A stretch of 64,000 bases of DNA, taken from NCBI GenBank assembly GCA_040223695.1, contig JAVKFU010000020.1, positions 62,001 to 126,000 of the forward strand, given 5' to 3'. Made by a program: the position numbers and the translations under genes. Positions 15,760 through 24,951 of this stretch are shown in pieces. Below the pieces are notes generated by a model that searched no databases, had not been told where the DNA came from, and saw only the letters and a list, made by a program, of their open reading frames with translations. How positions within the stretch are numbered: position 1 is the first letter of the stretch; each line of letters begins with the position of its first letter. Origin of the DNA: Deltaproteobacteria bacterium. GTDB lineage: Bacteria; Desulfobacterota_D; UBA1144; Nemesobacterales; UBA2774.

Positions 15760-17054
15760 ATCCCCACACCGTGATATTTAAAACCCGCTTCTTCGAGCTT
15801 TTTCGGATCATAAAGATTTCTGCCGTCAAAGATTACATAATCTTCCATGAGTTCTTTCATTTTGAGAAAGTCCGGCTGTCTGTACTCGCTCCATTCCGTG
15901 CTTATCACAAGGGCGTGCGACCCCTGACAGCTATCGTAATTCGATTCAGCGTAACCGACCTTGTCACCGAAATAGCTCCTCGCGTTATCCATTGCCACCG
16001 GGTCGTGCACCACTACCTGAGCCCCGTGAGAGATAAGCTTGTCGATAATATATAAAGAAGGCGCTTCCCTTATATCGTCCGTCTGGGGTTTGAAAGACAG
16101 TCCCCAGACCCCGACTTTCTTGCCGCCAAGCTCGCCGCCGAAATGATTTTTGATTTTTTCCCAGAATAGCTCTTTCTGTCGAGTGTTCACTTCGTCAGTC
16201 GCTTTGCATACCTTCAAATCATATCCGAGGCCCGAGGCTGTGCTGAGCAGCGCCTTTACGTCCTTGGGGAAGCAGGACCCGCCGTAACCTATGCCGGGGA
16301 ATAGGAAATGACGCCCTATTCTCGAGTCCGAACCTATCGCTACCCTTATCTCCGATATATCAGCTCCTACAAGCTCGCACAGGTTAGCGACGTCGTTCAT
16401 AAACGAAATCCTGGTTGCCAGCATTGCGTTCGCGGTATATTTCGCCAGCTCGGATGATCTGATAGAAACAACGATCGCCCTGTCGCCCGATCTCATGAAG
16501 GCCGAATAAAGCTCCTTCAGTATCCCGCCGACCGCGGGCTTATCGACCCCTATTATCACTCTGTCGGGCTTCATGAAATCCTCGACGGCGGCCCCTTCTT
16601 TTAAAAACTCGGGATTTGACGCCACATCGAACTCCGTGTCGGTAGTTTTCCTGATTTCCTCGCGAATCATCTCTGTTGTTCCCACGGGGACGGTACTCTT
16701 CGTAACCACAATTTTATAGTCATTAAGGTTTTCTCCGATGGACCGGGCGACACTGACCACCGCGTCCATGTTCGCTGAGCCGTCCTGGTTAGGAGGCGTG
16801 CCCACCGCGATGAAAACGATAAAAGAATTTCTTATCGCGGAGCCGATATCGGTCGTAAAATGCAGCCTGGACTCCTTCACGTTCTTCTTTACAATATCCT
16901 CGAGCCCGGGCTCATAAAACGGGATGCGGCCGTTTTTCAGGCTTTCTATTTTTTCCTCGTCTATATCCACGCAAATTACATTATTACCGCTTCCAGCCAG
17001 GCATGCTCCGGTGACCAGTCCTACGTAGCCTGTTCCGATTACGCTCAGATTCAT
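15750..17054 (-). CDS. ugd: UDP-glucose 6-dehydrogenase
   Basis: The 434 residues show the N-terminal NAD site (VIGTGYVGLVTG, 5-16), the central domain and the catalytic cysteine C261 in GIGYGGSCFPKD, plus SNPEFLKEG and the C-terminal GLSFKPQTDDIREAPS. It oxidises UDP-glucose to UDP-glucuronate for polysaccharide or LPS sugars. The start follows AGGAGA. It is a single gene flanked by two LuxR-type regulators, which might control exopolysaccharide production; that link is only positional. No glycosyltransferase genes are adjacent. A GDP-mannose or UDP-ManNAc dehydrogenase is less likely given the motif set. Confidence 0.93.
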   Translation of the reverse strand: MNLSVIGTGYVGLVTGACLAGSGNNVICVDIDEEKIESLKNGRIPFYEPGLEDIVKKNVKESRLHFTTDIGSAIRNSFIVFIAVGTPPNQDGSANMDAVVSVARSIGENLNDYKIVVTKSTVPVGTTEMIREEIRKTTDTEFDVASNPEFLKEGAAVEDFMKPDRVIIGVDKPAVGGILKELYSAFMRSGDRAIVVSIRSSELAKYTANAMLATRISFMNDVANLCELVGADISEIRVAIGSDSRIGRHFLFPGIGYGGSCFPKDVKALLSTASGLGYDLKVCKATDEVNTRQKELFWEKIKNHFGGELGGKKVGVWGLSFKPQTDDIREAPSLYIIDKLISHGAQVVVHDPVAMDNARSYFGDKVGYAESNYDSCQGSHALVISTEWSEYRQPDFLKMKELMEDYVIFDGRNLYDPKKLEEAGFKYHGVGIHT

Positions 17055-17088
17055 ACTAAACTCTCCTGTTCATATATTTGGAAGAAAT

Positions 17089-17094
17089 ATTATA
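17089..17094 (-). promoter_or_regulatory. Perfect -10 (TATAAT) for ugd
   Basis: TATAAT on the minus strand ends about 35 bases before the ugd ATG at 17054. No convincing -35 lies 16-18 bases upstream, which could mean activator dependence. Confidence 0.4.
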
Positions 17095-17182
17095 GGTTAC
17101 CATAAGGGAAATTTTGTGTCCCGAGAAAAAGGTGACTGCTTAATTTAGTCGTTTTTTGATACTTATTCAATAAAGGCCGAGG

Positions 17183-17198
17183 CGTTTTCCGGAAAACG
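17183..17198 (-). terminator. Palindromic hairpin after the second luxR-type gene
   Basis: CGTTTTCCGGAAAACG is a perfect 16-base palindrome lying about 20 bases past the stop of the LuxR gene at 17220. The minus-strand sequence after it is only moderately T-rich. Probable terminator, possibly an operator for ugd. Confidence 0.4.
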
Positions 17199-17219
17199 GG
17201 AATTTTTCGGGATTTGTAA

Positions 17220-17903
17220 TTAACTCACCAATCCGTGGCGGAATCCGAACAGGATGAGCTCGGACCTGTTCTTAACCTTGAGCTTTCTGAATACCTTATA
17301 CAGATGAAACTTGACCGTCTTCTCGCTTATATACAGCTCATTCGCGACGTCTTTATTCGTGTAGCCGTTAAGAACCAGTTTTACAATCTTTATTTCGGTT
17401 TCGGTGAGATCGTATATCTCCCCTTTGCCTTTAATCCCCTTTGTCGAATATGTCGTGCCGTCAAGCACCTTGCCCATCAACTTTCTCTCGACCCAAAGCT
17501 CTCCGTTATAGACCGAATTTACGGCTTTTATCAGATGATTCGAATCGGTGTCTTTGACAAGGTAGCCCCTGACGCCGGATCTAATGGCGTTTATGAGCAG
17601 GTTTTCGTTGTAGTCACTATCTATTATTAATATAACCTTCGCTTCCCTGTTCTTTTTCATCAAGCCCAGTATCCTGTTCAGGTTCAGGCCCTTGATTTCC
17701 ACATCGAGAAGCAGGATATCGAAGACCGATTCCTCGCAGGACTGAATCAGGTCAATCAGGTTGGAAACCCTGGAAACGACGTCTATGCTCTGATTCTCTT
17801 CCAGTATCTTTGAAATTCCCTCCCTCAACAACGGGAAATTACACGCCACCGCCGTCTTTATGGATTCGGCATTATTGTTCGAAGCTGCTTTCTGCTGTGA
17901 CAT
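17220..17903 (-). CDS. LuxR/NarL-type response regulator with altered acidic pocket
   Basis: The 227 residues have a receiver domain (about 15-135) with phospho-acceptor D67 (ILLLDVEI) and K117 (GYLVKDT), and a LuxR helix-turn-helix (about 165-222) with GYTNKDVANELYISEKTVKFH. The acidic pair normally at ADDH is replaced by A20-C21-N22, so Mg binding should be impaired although Asp and Lys remain. The HTH closely resembles that of the regulator at 15145 (NKxxAxxLxISEKTVKxH), suggesting paralogues. A strong promoter with an overlapping inverted repeat lies upstream. No histidine kinase is nearby. Confidence 0.88.
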   Translation of the reverse strand: MSQQKAASNNNAESIKTAVACNFPLLREGISKILEENQSIDVVSRVSNLIDLIQSCEESVFDILLLDVEIKGLNLNRILGLMKKNREAKVILIIDSDYNENLLINAIRSGVRGYLVKDTDSNHLIKAVNSVYNGELWVERKLMGKVLDGTTYSTKGIKGKGEIYDLTETEIKIVKLVLNGYTNKDVANELYISEKTVKFHLYKVFRKLKVKNRSELILFGFRHGLVS

Positions 17904-17998
17904 TCCCGTTTGCCCCCCGCCGCATGTAATATGAACAAGGTCGAAAAATCAAATATTCATAGGATGCTGCGAGTCATATTTCATGAGGTTTTAAATAT

Positions 17999-18038
17999 AT
18001 TACAATACCAAAGTTTTAAAATGTCAACATACTTTGGT
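17999..18038 (-). promoter_or_regulatory. Sigma-70 promoter overlapped by an inverted-repeat operator, for the luxR-type gene at 17220
   Basis: On the minus strand a perfect TTGACA (18027-18022) is followed by exactly 17 bases and TGTAAT (18004-17999). A perfect 8-bp inverted repeat ACCAAAGT (18007-18014) / ACTTTGGT (18031-18038) with a 16-base centre brackets the -35 box. One arm is in the spacer, so a bound protein should block polymerase. The predicted leader is about 90 bases. Confidence 0.65.
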
Positions 18039-18076
18039 TAGAAAGCCTGTATCGCGGCGTTCCGAATTGTGAAAAA

Positions 18077-19180
18077 TCATATCTTTCGGCAAAAATTCTT
18101 CCCGGGGCATTGGGTTACAAAACCGTTAAGCTCAAGGGACAACAGAAGAGAGAGAACATTGGATGACTCAAGACCCGTAAGTTTTATAATATTGTCAACA
18201 TGTATCGCTTCTGCGCCCAGAACCGAATACACGGCCTTTTCCTTATCGGAAAGTAAAGGCAGAACCGCCTCCGGGCGCTCGCCGGATTCCCCGCTTTTGA
18301 GATTTTTCAATATCTCGATCTCGCCGAGGACATCATCCACCGTTTCCACAAGCTTGGCGCCTTTCTTAAGAAGCCAGTTAGTACCGCGGCTAAGCTTCCT
18401 GTCTATGTTGCCCGGAACGGCGAATACTTCCTTGTTCTGATCAATCGCGAATGAAGCGCTTATAAGGGAGCCGCTCTTCTCAGATGCCTGAACCACCAGC
18501 ACGCCGAGCGAGATACCGCTTATAATTCTGTTTCTCCGCGGGAAATTCTGGGCAATGGGCGGTGTGCCTATAAGAAATTCCGACAGCAGCGCGCCCTTCT
18601 CGGATATATCCTTGTAAAGCTTTTTGTTCTCAGGCGGATACACTACGTCCAGACCGGAGCCCAGAACCGCGATTGTGCGCCCGCCCCTCTTTAGGGCTTC
18701 TTCCTGAGCAATCGAATCTATTCCCCGGGCCATTCCGCTCACCACGGTGACTCCGAGCGACGCGAGCTCGCCCGCGATTGATTCCGTAACCATCCTTCCG
18801 TATCTGTCGGGGAGTCGCGAACCCACAATCGCGATTGAGACTTGATCCTCGGGAATCATTTCCCCCTTCATGTAGAGAAAAGGCGGCGGGTTATATGTTT
18901 GAATGAGAGGCTTGGGGTAACGGGGATCATTCAGCGGAAGAAACGAAAATCCCGATTTCTTATATTTTTCTAACTCGCTTTCTACCCTATCCCAGTCACT
19001 GAATCCATAAATAGCGTCTACAATCTTTTCTCCTATACCCTCGATGCCTGTCAGCTCTTTCTTTGAGGCCTTAAATACGGATTCGGCGCTATCGAATCTG
19101 GTGAACAGGCTCTTAGTAAGGACGTCGCCCAATCCGTTAACCAAGTTGAGAGCAAGCCAGTATCTCATGTCTCTTTGCAT
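18077..19180 (-). CDS. dprA: DNA-processing protein DprA (Smf)
   Basis: The 367 residues show an N-terminal helix-hairpin-helix region (LTGIEGIGEKIVDAI), the Rossmann DprA core with IVGSRLPDRYG, GMARGIDSIAQEEAL and VLGSGLDVVYPPEN, plus FPRRNRIISGIS and SGSLISASFA, and a C-terminal winged-helix domain. DprA loads RecA on incoming single-stranded DNA in natural transformation and is widespread even where competence is unknown. The start could be 19180 or the in-frame ATG at 19168 (MRYWLALNLV). No other competence gene is in the window. Confidence 0.95.
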   Translation of the reverse strand: MQRDMRYWLALNLVNGLGDVLTKSLFTRFDSAESVFKASKKELTGIEGIGEKIVDAIYGFSDWDRVESELEKYKKSGFSFLPLNDPRYPKPLIQTYNPPPFLYMKGEMIPEDQVSIAIVGSRLPDRYGRMVTESIAGELASLGVTVVSGMARGIDSIAQEEALKRGGRTIAVLGSGLDVVYPPENKKLYKDISEKGALLSEFLIGTPPIAQNFPRRNRIISGISLGVLVVQASEKSGSLISASFAIDQNKEVFAVPGNIDRKLSRGTNWLLKKGAKLVETVDDVLGEIEILKNLKSGESGERPEAVLPLLSDKEKAVYSVLGAEAIHVDNIIKLTGLESSNVLSLLLSLELNGFVTQCPGKNFCRKI

Positions 19181-19242
19181 TGAGAAAGAAGTATTAACAC
19201 CATTTACCGAGTTCAGTCAAGAAAGAGGCGCGTCAGCTTACC

Positions 19243-19542
19243 TCAGCCCTCACCGAGCTTCTCATCAAGGCTCTTCATCTTTCCTTCCATCGTGTAGGGC
19301 TTGTCGGTCCTCTCGCTCAGCCTGAGCGAGGTGCTTATTCTCTCTACTCCCTTTCCCTTGAGAGCGTCATGACATTTCTTAACGAGCGGAATAATATCCT
19401 CCCACCCGCACTCGATATTAGTGCCCATGGAGTGGGATTCATACCTGAGGCCGCTCTCTTTAATAACCCTCATGACTTCCGCCACGTAATCCGAGAGCGA
19501 GGTCCCGACCCCTATCGGTATTATGCTCAGCTCTATAATCAT
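19243..19542 (-). CDS. MTH1187/YkoF-type thiamine-binding protein (DUF77)
   Basis: The 99 residues match the MTH1187 family: IIELSIIPIGVGTSLSDYVAEV at the start, the YESHSMGTNIEC strand-turn, and VERISTSLRLSERTDKP near the end. Members form beta-alpha tetramers and are linked to thiamine or hydroxymethylpyrimidine binding. GGGGAG lies before the ATG. It is divergent from a YjbQ gene 133 bp away, itself linked to thiamine phosphate synthase activity. No TPP riboswitch is visible between them. Confidence 0.85.
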   Translation of the reverse strand: MIIELSIIPIGVGTSLSDYVAEVMRVIKESGLRYESHSMGTNIECGWEDIIPLVKKCHDALKGKGVERISTSLRLSERTDKPYTMEGKMKSLDEKLGEG

Positions 19543-19675
19543 CGGTTTCTCCCCTTTGCCTGCCTGGTTTTAAGAAAATGATACTCCGTAAAGTCCCTTT
19601 TTGCATAAACCTATACATTCGCTAATCTTTTTAAGAGGGTATGTACAGCCAAAAACCGGATAAAGGGGGTCGAAC

Positions 19676-20089
19676 ATGAAAAGTTTTACCGAGTATCTGT
19701 GGTTCAACACAAAAAAGAGAAGGGAAATTGTTCATATTACGGATACGGTGAGGGAGATCGTCCGCAAAAGCGGGGTAGAAGAGGGTTTTGTGCTCGTATC
19801 CGCAATGCATATTACAGCCGCCGTTTATGTAAACGACCTCGAGGACGGGCTCATTGAGGATATTTGGGAATGGCTCGAGCAGCTCGCGCCCTACCGCACT
19901 GACTACAGACACCACAAAACCGGGGAAGACAACGGAGACGCCCATCTTAAAAACCTCATAATGCACCATCAGGTAATGGTGCCTATCACTGAGGGAGACC
20001 TTGACCTCGGTCCCTGGCAGAGGGTGTTCTACGCGGAATTCGACGGGCAGCGGAAGAAAAGACTCGTGGTTAAGGTGCTGGGTGAATAA
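19676..20089 (+). CDS. YjbQ-family protein (secondary thiamine-phosphate synthase activity)
   Basis: The 137 residues carry the UPF0047/YjbQ pattern: [20 protein letters not shown], the His-rich [20 protein letters not shown], and [15 protein letters not shown] near the end. E. coli YjbQ can weakly replace ThiE; the natural role is uncertain. AGGGGG precedes the ATG. Divergent partner of the thiamine-binding-type gene at 19243. Confidence 0.9.
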   Translation: MKSFTEYLWFNTKKRREIVHITDTVREIVRKSGVEEGFVLVSAMHITAAVYVNDLEDGLIEDIWEWLEQLAPYRTDYRHHKTGEDNGDAHLKNLIMHHQVMVPITEGDLDLGPWQRVFYAEFDGQRKKRLVVKVLGE

Positions 20090-20135
20090 TTAAAAAACAG
20101 AGGGATATCCGCGCTGAATCCTATATACTGAGAAT

Positions 20136-20591
20136 ATGGGCATGGACAAAGATAAAGAAAAAATTAAATACAGATTCTTCATAGACAAAAGGGGTAACTG
20201 GTTTCAGGACGGAATAAAGATTCAGCACAGACTGACCTACCTTTACAATAACAGGCTTCTCGACCGGGACGGGCAAGGGAGGTATTACGTCGATGAAGGA
20301 AGCGGCAAGCTGTACGTAGAGGTCGAGGATACGCCTTATGTAGTGAAAATGGTCAATAAACGGGGAGAGGACATCTATTTAATCTTAAACGACGAAACGG
20401 AAGAAAGACTCGATTTCGGAAATTTGTATATCAACGGTGAAAACATACCCTACACGAAAGTCAAAAACGGGAGATTCGAGGCCAGGTTCCTGAGGCCCGC
20501 TTACTACGAGCTTATGAAATACGCAAAAAAGGATGGCGGCGAATACTTTATCGAGCTCGGCGACTCGAAAAACTATTTAAAAAGAGAATAA
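20136..20591 (+). CDS. DUF1285-like protein
   Basis: The 151 residues begin with a pattern typical of DUF1285: RFFIDKRGNWFQDGIKIQHR, followed by the acidic VEVEDTPYVVKMV and a second beta-rich half. No catalytic motif or signal peptide is seen, so it is cytoplasmic with unknown function. It is 46 bp after the YjbQ gene on the same strand and may be cotranscribed. The start at 20136 lacks a strong Shine-Dalgarno; MDKDKEK at 20142 is an alternative. Family assignment is from memory of the motif and moderately sure. Confidence 0.65.
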   Translation: MGMDKDKEKIKYRFFIDKRGNWFQDGIKIQHRLTYLYNNRLLDRDGQGRYYVDEGSGKLYVEVEDTPYVVKMVNKRGEDIYLILNDETEERLDFGNLYINGENIPYTKVKNGRFEARFLRPAYYELMKYAKKDGGEYFIELGDSKNYLKRE

Positions 20592-20597
20592 AAGTCG

Positions 20598-21755
20598 CTA
20601 CTCAAGGGAGCTTATCAATCTCACTATTATCTCATCGGATAAAAGCGCCCCTTTTTTGGTCAGGCGTATCGTTTCATCAGTAAATTCGACGAAACCGTCC
20701 TCACAGAGGGATTTCATCCGTTCCCTGCCGGGCGCAACTCCGTACTTCCCGCTCAGAGAAGGGATATCAATACCCTCATTCAGTCTGAACCCCATTATGA
20801 TCTCATCTTGAAGAGCCTCCTCCCGGCTAAGCTCCTCGGTGAAATCAAGCGGCATTTTACCCTCTCCGACTGCCTTCATATAAAGGGCCGGACTTCTCAG
20901 ATTCGCCCATCTCCTCCCCCACAGGGAAGGTCCTGAACTCTTCATGTGAGAATGGGCGCCAGCCCCGATACCCAGATAATCCTCTCCCTTCCAGTAGAGC
21001 AAATTGTGCCTGCACTCGTATCCGGCTCTGGCGTAGTTCGATATTTCGTACTGTCCGTAGCCCGAATCCTCGAGAAAATCGGTCGTGTAGCTTATGAATC
21101 GGGAAAGGGCTCCCTCCGCGGGCAATCTCAATTTCCCGGCTCTGAACTGTCTGCCGAACTCGGTGCCGTTCTCAATGGTCAGGCAATAAGCCGAAATATG
21201 AGTCGACCCGAAACGTACCGCCTCCCTCAGGTCCTCATCCCATTCAGCTAAGGTCTCGCCTCTCGTGCCGTACATGAGGTCCAGGTTATAATTCCCGAAA
21301 CCCGCCCGAACGACGTCCTCGAGAATTCTCCTCGAATCCCGGGGGGAGTTTATTCTGCCCAGAAATTCCAGCTTCCTTTCGGAAAACGACTGTACACCGA
21401 CGCTTATCCTGTTTACGCCCGCTCGACGAAGATTCCTTAGCTTCTCCCCGTCGGCGGTCTTGGGATTAACCTCGAGGGAAATCTCAATATCCCCGGAGGG
21501 TGAAGCCGTTTCAAGGATTTTCAATATAATTTTTTCTATATTGCGCGGATCGAACAGAGACGGAGTGCCGCCCCCGAAAAAGATCGAAGTCAATCTTGTG
21601 CCCCGAAGCTCCTTCTCGTACAATTCAATCTCGCGAAGAAGGGTTTCGGTGTATTCTTTCTCCGGGAAGCGGTCCCCTACTCCGTATGAATTAAAATCGC
21701 AGTAAGGGCACTTTTTCACGCAGTAGGGAATGTGAATATACAAGCCTAAAGCCAT
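20598..21755 (-). CDS. hemW: Radical SAM heme chaperone HemW
   Basis: The 385 residues contain C12-x3-C16-x2-C19-x-F21 (YCVKKCPYCDFNS). The Phe at the position where HemN has a fourth Cys marks HemW rather than coproporphyrinogen dehydrogenase. FFGGGTPSLF, GVNRISVGVQSF, NLDLMYGTRGET and the C-terminal HemN_C domain follow. HemW binds heme and delivers it to respiratory enzymes. It converges with the DUF1285-like gene (6 bp gap) and diverges from the efflux operon. Confidence 0.93.
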   Translation of the reverse strand: MALGLYIHIPYCVKKCPYCDFNSYGVGDRFPEKEYTETLLREIELYEKELRGTRLTSIFFGGGTPSLFDPRNIEKIILKILETASPSGDIEISLEVNPKTADGEKLRNLRRAGVNRISVGVQSFSERKLEFLGRINSPRDSRRILEDVVRAGFGNYNLDLMYGTRGETLAEWDEDLREAVRFGSTHISAYCLTIENGTEFGRQFRAGKLRLPAEGALSRFISYTTDFLEDSGYGQYEISNYARAGYECRHNLLYWKGEDYLGIGAGAHSHMKSSGPSLWGRRWANLRSPALYMKAVGEGKMPLDFTEELSREEALQDEIIMGFRLNEGIDIPSLSGKYGVAPGRERMKSLCEDGFVEFTDETIRLTKKGALLSDEIIVRLISSLE

Positions 21756-21839
21756 TTTGGTATTTTACGGGAGTGGATTAAATGTTGCAACGAATATATT
21801 TTAGAGTCATATTATTGCTTTAGATTGAAGGATCCGAGA

Positions 21840-23078
21840 ATGAAAAAGGGCTTTGTTATGTTATTTGCAATCTTAAGCCTCCTGGCGGGCTCAATCTCAG
21901 ACGCTCAGGAGAAAAAGTTACTGAGCCTGGAAGAAGCCATAAACACCGCGCTTGAAAATAACCCCGGAATAACCGTCTCTAACGCCGATATAGAAATATC
22001 CAGGGCGCTGGTCAGAAACTCGAAGGCGCCATATTACCCCGAGATAAAATCCAGAATTGTAGTCCCGTTTATCGGAAGGGAATCCGGATTTTTCCTCGAT
22101 CAGATGATCTGGGATTTCGGTCGGACCTCGAACAGGGTCAAATCGAGCAAGGCTCAATTGAAATCATCCAGATACAACAAGGAAACCACAAAGGACAATA
22201 TAATTCTCAATACCATAACGAGCTACTACACTGTGCTCTCACAAAAACACTTGAAGGAAGCTTATGAAAAGAAGGTAACGGAGTTTGAAAAACGACTCGA
22301 CCGCGCAGAAGGATTTTTAAAGGCCGGCAGGGCCTCCCAAATAGAGGTTACAAAGGCGGAGGTCAGCCTCGGGAATGCCCGGCTTGAGTTGCTGGCGGCG
22401 GAAAACGACCTTGAAACGGCCAAACTCAACCTGATGGCCGCTATGGGAATAGAAGGAGACTTCGACTTTGAGCTTGCCGATTCTGTAAAATACGGAACGG
22501 AGGAATTTAACTTGCGGGACTCGATCGATAAAGCGCTTGAATCAAGATCCGAATTAAAAAGCCTGGAGGCCCGGGAAGCGGCAATGAGGGCGAATCTGGA
22601 CGCCGCCAAAAAGGAATTTTATCCCCTCATATTCGGGAGGACAGCATACAGGTTTGAGGGAGAAGGCGCGGAAACACCCGGTTTTATAGCCGGTATCGGC
22701 CTTCAATTCCCCATATTCGAGGGCTTTTCGAGGTTCGCGGACGTGCAGGACGCGAGGGCTAATTTAACACGCGTGAGCGCGGAGATTGAGAAAGCCAGGA
22801 CTGATATTCTGTCCGAGGTTAAACAGTTGCACCTTGAACTGAATCTGGCCGAAGAAAATATTGAGGTAACGGAGAGAACCAGAAACTCCACTCAGGAGAG
22901 CCTTATGCTGGCGAGGGAAAGATACAGGCTCGACAGGGCTTCCGAGGTAGAGCTTGCCGAAGCGGAATCCCTCTACGCGTCAACCAACGCGACGTACATG
23001 CAGGCCCTGTACAATTTTAATATTACCGCTGCCAGGCTTGAGCGGGCCATAGGTGATTTCGATGAGTATGATAAATAA
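21840..23078 (+). CDS. TolC-family outer-membrane efflux channel
   Basis: The 412 residues have a signal peptide (MKKGFVMLFAILSLLAGSISDAQ) and the duplicated helical TolC/OEP domain with long coiled stretches and LSLEEAINTALENNPGI at the start. The ATG at 21840 is preferred over a TTG at 21825 because AAGGA sits seven bases before it. It is the first gene of a four-gene operon with a membrane-fusion protein, an ABC ATPase and a permease, so it is the outer-membrane exit of a tripartite MacAB-type exporter. The substrate is unknown. Confidence 0.92.
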   Translation: MKKGFVMLFAILSLLAGSISDAQEKKLLSLEEAINTALENNPGITVSNADIEISRALVRNSKAPYYPEIKSRIVVPFIGRESGFFLDQMIWDFGRTSNRVKSSKAQLKSSRYNKETTKDNIILNTITSYYTVLSQKHLKEAYEKKVTEFEKRLDRAEGFLKAGRASQIEVTKAEVSLGNARLELLAAENDLETAKLNLMAAMGIEGDFDFELADSVKYGTEEFNLRDSIDKALESRSELKSLEAREAAMRANLDAAKKEFYPLIFGRTAYRFEGEGAETPGFIAGIGLQFPIFEGFSRFADVQDARANLTRVSAEIEKARTDILSEVKQLHLELNLAEENIEVTERTRNSTQESLMLARERYRLDRASEVELAEAESLYASTNATYMQALYNFNITAARLERAIGDFDEYDK

Positions 23079-24210
23079 AAAGACAGTTGCGGCGATAGTG
23101 ATAATCGCGTTATTGGGAATATTTCTTGTCCCACGCTTATTCAGGAGCAATAACACCGGCATAACTTACAGAACGGCCGAAGTCGACAGAGACGACGTTA
23201 TTTCCCTCATCACGGCCTCGGGTACGATTAACCCCCTTACCACAATTGAGGTCGGAACGCATACCCCGGGGACGATAAAAAATATTTACGTAGATTTCAA
23301 TTCGGAGGTAAGCGCGGGAGAGCCGCTTGCGGAAATAGACCCCGCTGCGCTCAAGACGGAGCTTAAGAGGGCGGAGGCCAGCAATAAAAAGGCTCAGGCG
23401 GATTTCAACATTGCCGACTCGCTCTACAGGACTAACAAGGAGCTCTACGAAAAAAGGCTGATTCCAAAAGAGGAGTTTGATGCGTCCCGGGCGGGCTATT
23501 CATCCGCTCTTGCCGCTTACGAGCAGACGAAGGTCGCTCAGGAGATTGCGCAATCGAATCTGGACAACACGACAATCAGGTCCCCCATAGACGGCATAAT
23601 CCTGTCGAAAAACGTAAATCCGGGAGAGGCTGTCACTCCAGGCGGTAAGCCCCTTTTCGTCGTCGCGGAAAGACTGGACGACATGAAAATAGACACCAGG
23701 GTGAGCGAGGCGGATATAGGAATAGTGAGCAGCGGCCAAAGGGCGTTTTTCAAGGTTGACGCGTACCCCAACGAAACCTTCGAGGGAGAGGTCAGTCAGG
23801 TTAGAAACGACCCCGTAATCAACAATAACGTGGTGACCTACAACGTGGTCGTGCTCACCGAGAATAAAGGACTCAAGTTAAAACCGGGCATGACGGCTGA
23901 TGTAAGGATAGTGGTAGCGGACAAAAAAGACGTCCTCAGGGTTCCCACTTCCGCGCTCAGATTCATCCCGCCCTCCTCCGCGAATATAAAGGAAAGGCCC
24001 GACGAGCTGACCGAATCTTCTTTTGTCTGGATCCCTCTCGGCGAGGGACAGATAGGAGCGGTACAGGTCACGCCCGGCGTGAGCGACGATACCTACACGG
24101 AGATCGTAGGGGGCGATTTAAAAGAGGGCCAGAATGTAATCATCGAAGCCGGGTCCGGCGCAAAATCGGGGAGCAACTCATCCCTTCTTCCGCAGCCCAG
24201 GAGATTCTGA
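23062..24210 (+). CDS. Membrane-fusion (HlyD/MacA-type) adaptor
   Basis: About 382 residues: an N-terminal membrane anchor (AAIVIIALLGIFLVPRLF), a lipoyl-like half (VGTHTPGTIKNIYVDFNSEV), a helical hairpin rich in Ala, Lys and Glu, the second lipoyl half (RSPIDGIILSKNVNPGEAV) and a beta-barrel with GLKLKPGMTADVRIVV. This is the RND/MacA-type adaptor order. The ATG at 23062 with AGGTGA five bases upstream is chosen over the GTG at 23053. It overlaps the TolC gene by 17 bp, implying coupling. Confidence 0.92.
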   Translation: MSMINKKTVAAIVIIALLGIFLVPRLFRSNNTGITYRTAEVDRDDVISLITASGTINPLTTIEVGTHTPGTIKNIYVDFNSEVSAGEPLAEIDPAALKTELKRAEASNKKAQADFNIADSLYRTNKELYEKRLIPKEEFDASRAGYSSALAAYEQTKVAQEIAQSNLDNTTIRSPIDGIILSKNVNPGEAVTPGGKPLFVVAERLDDMKIDTRVSEADIGIVSSGQRAFFKVDAYPNETFEGEVSQVRNDPVINNNVVTYNVVVLTENKGLKLKPGMTADVRIVVADKKDVLRVPTSALRFIPPSSANIKERPDELTESSFVWIPLGEGQIGAVQVTPGVSDDTYTEIVGGDLKEGQNVIIEAGSGAKSGSNSSLLPQPRRF

Positions 24211-24213
24211 AGG

Positions 24214-24918
<705 letters not shown>

Positions 24919-24951
24919 AATAGTCAGGATTTACTCTCGACCGTAAAACAA

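Noticed and set aside
19543-19675. TPP riboswitch between the two thiamine-linked genes
   Set aside because: No CTGAGA or other THI-element core is present on either strand.
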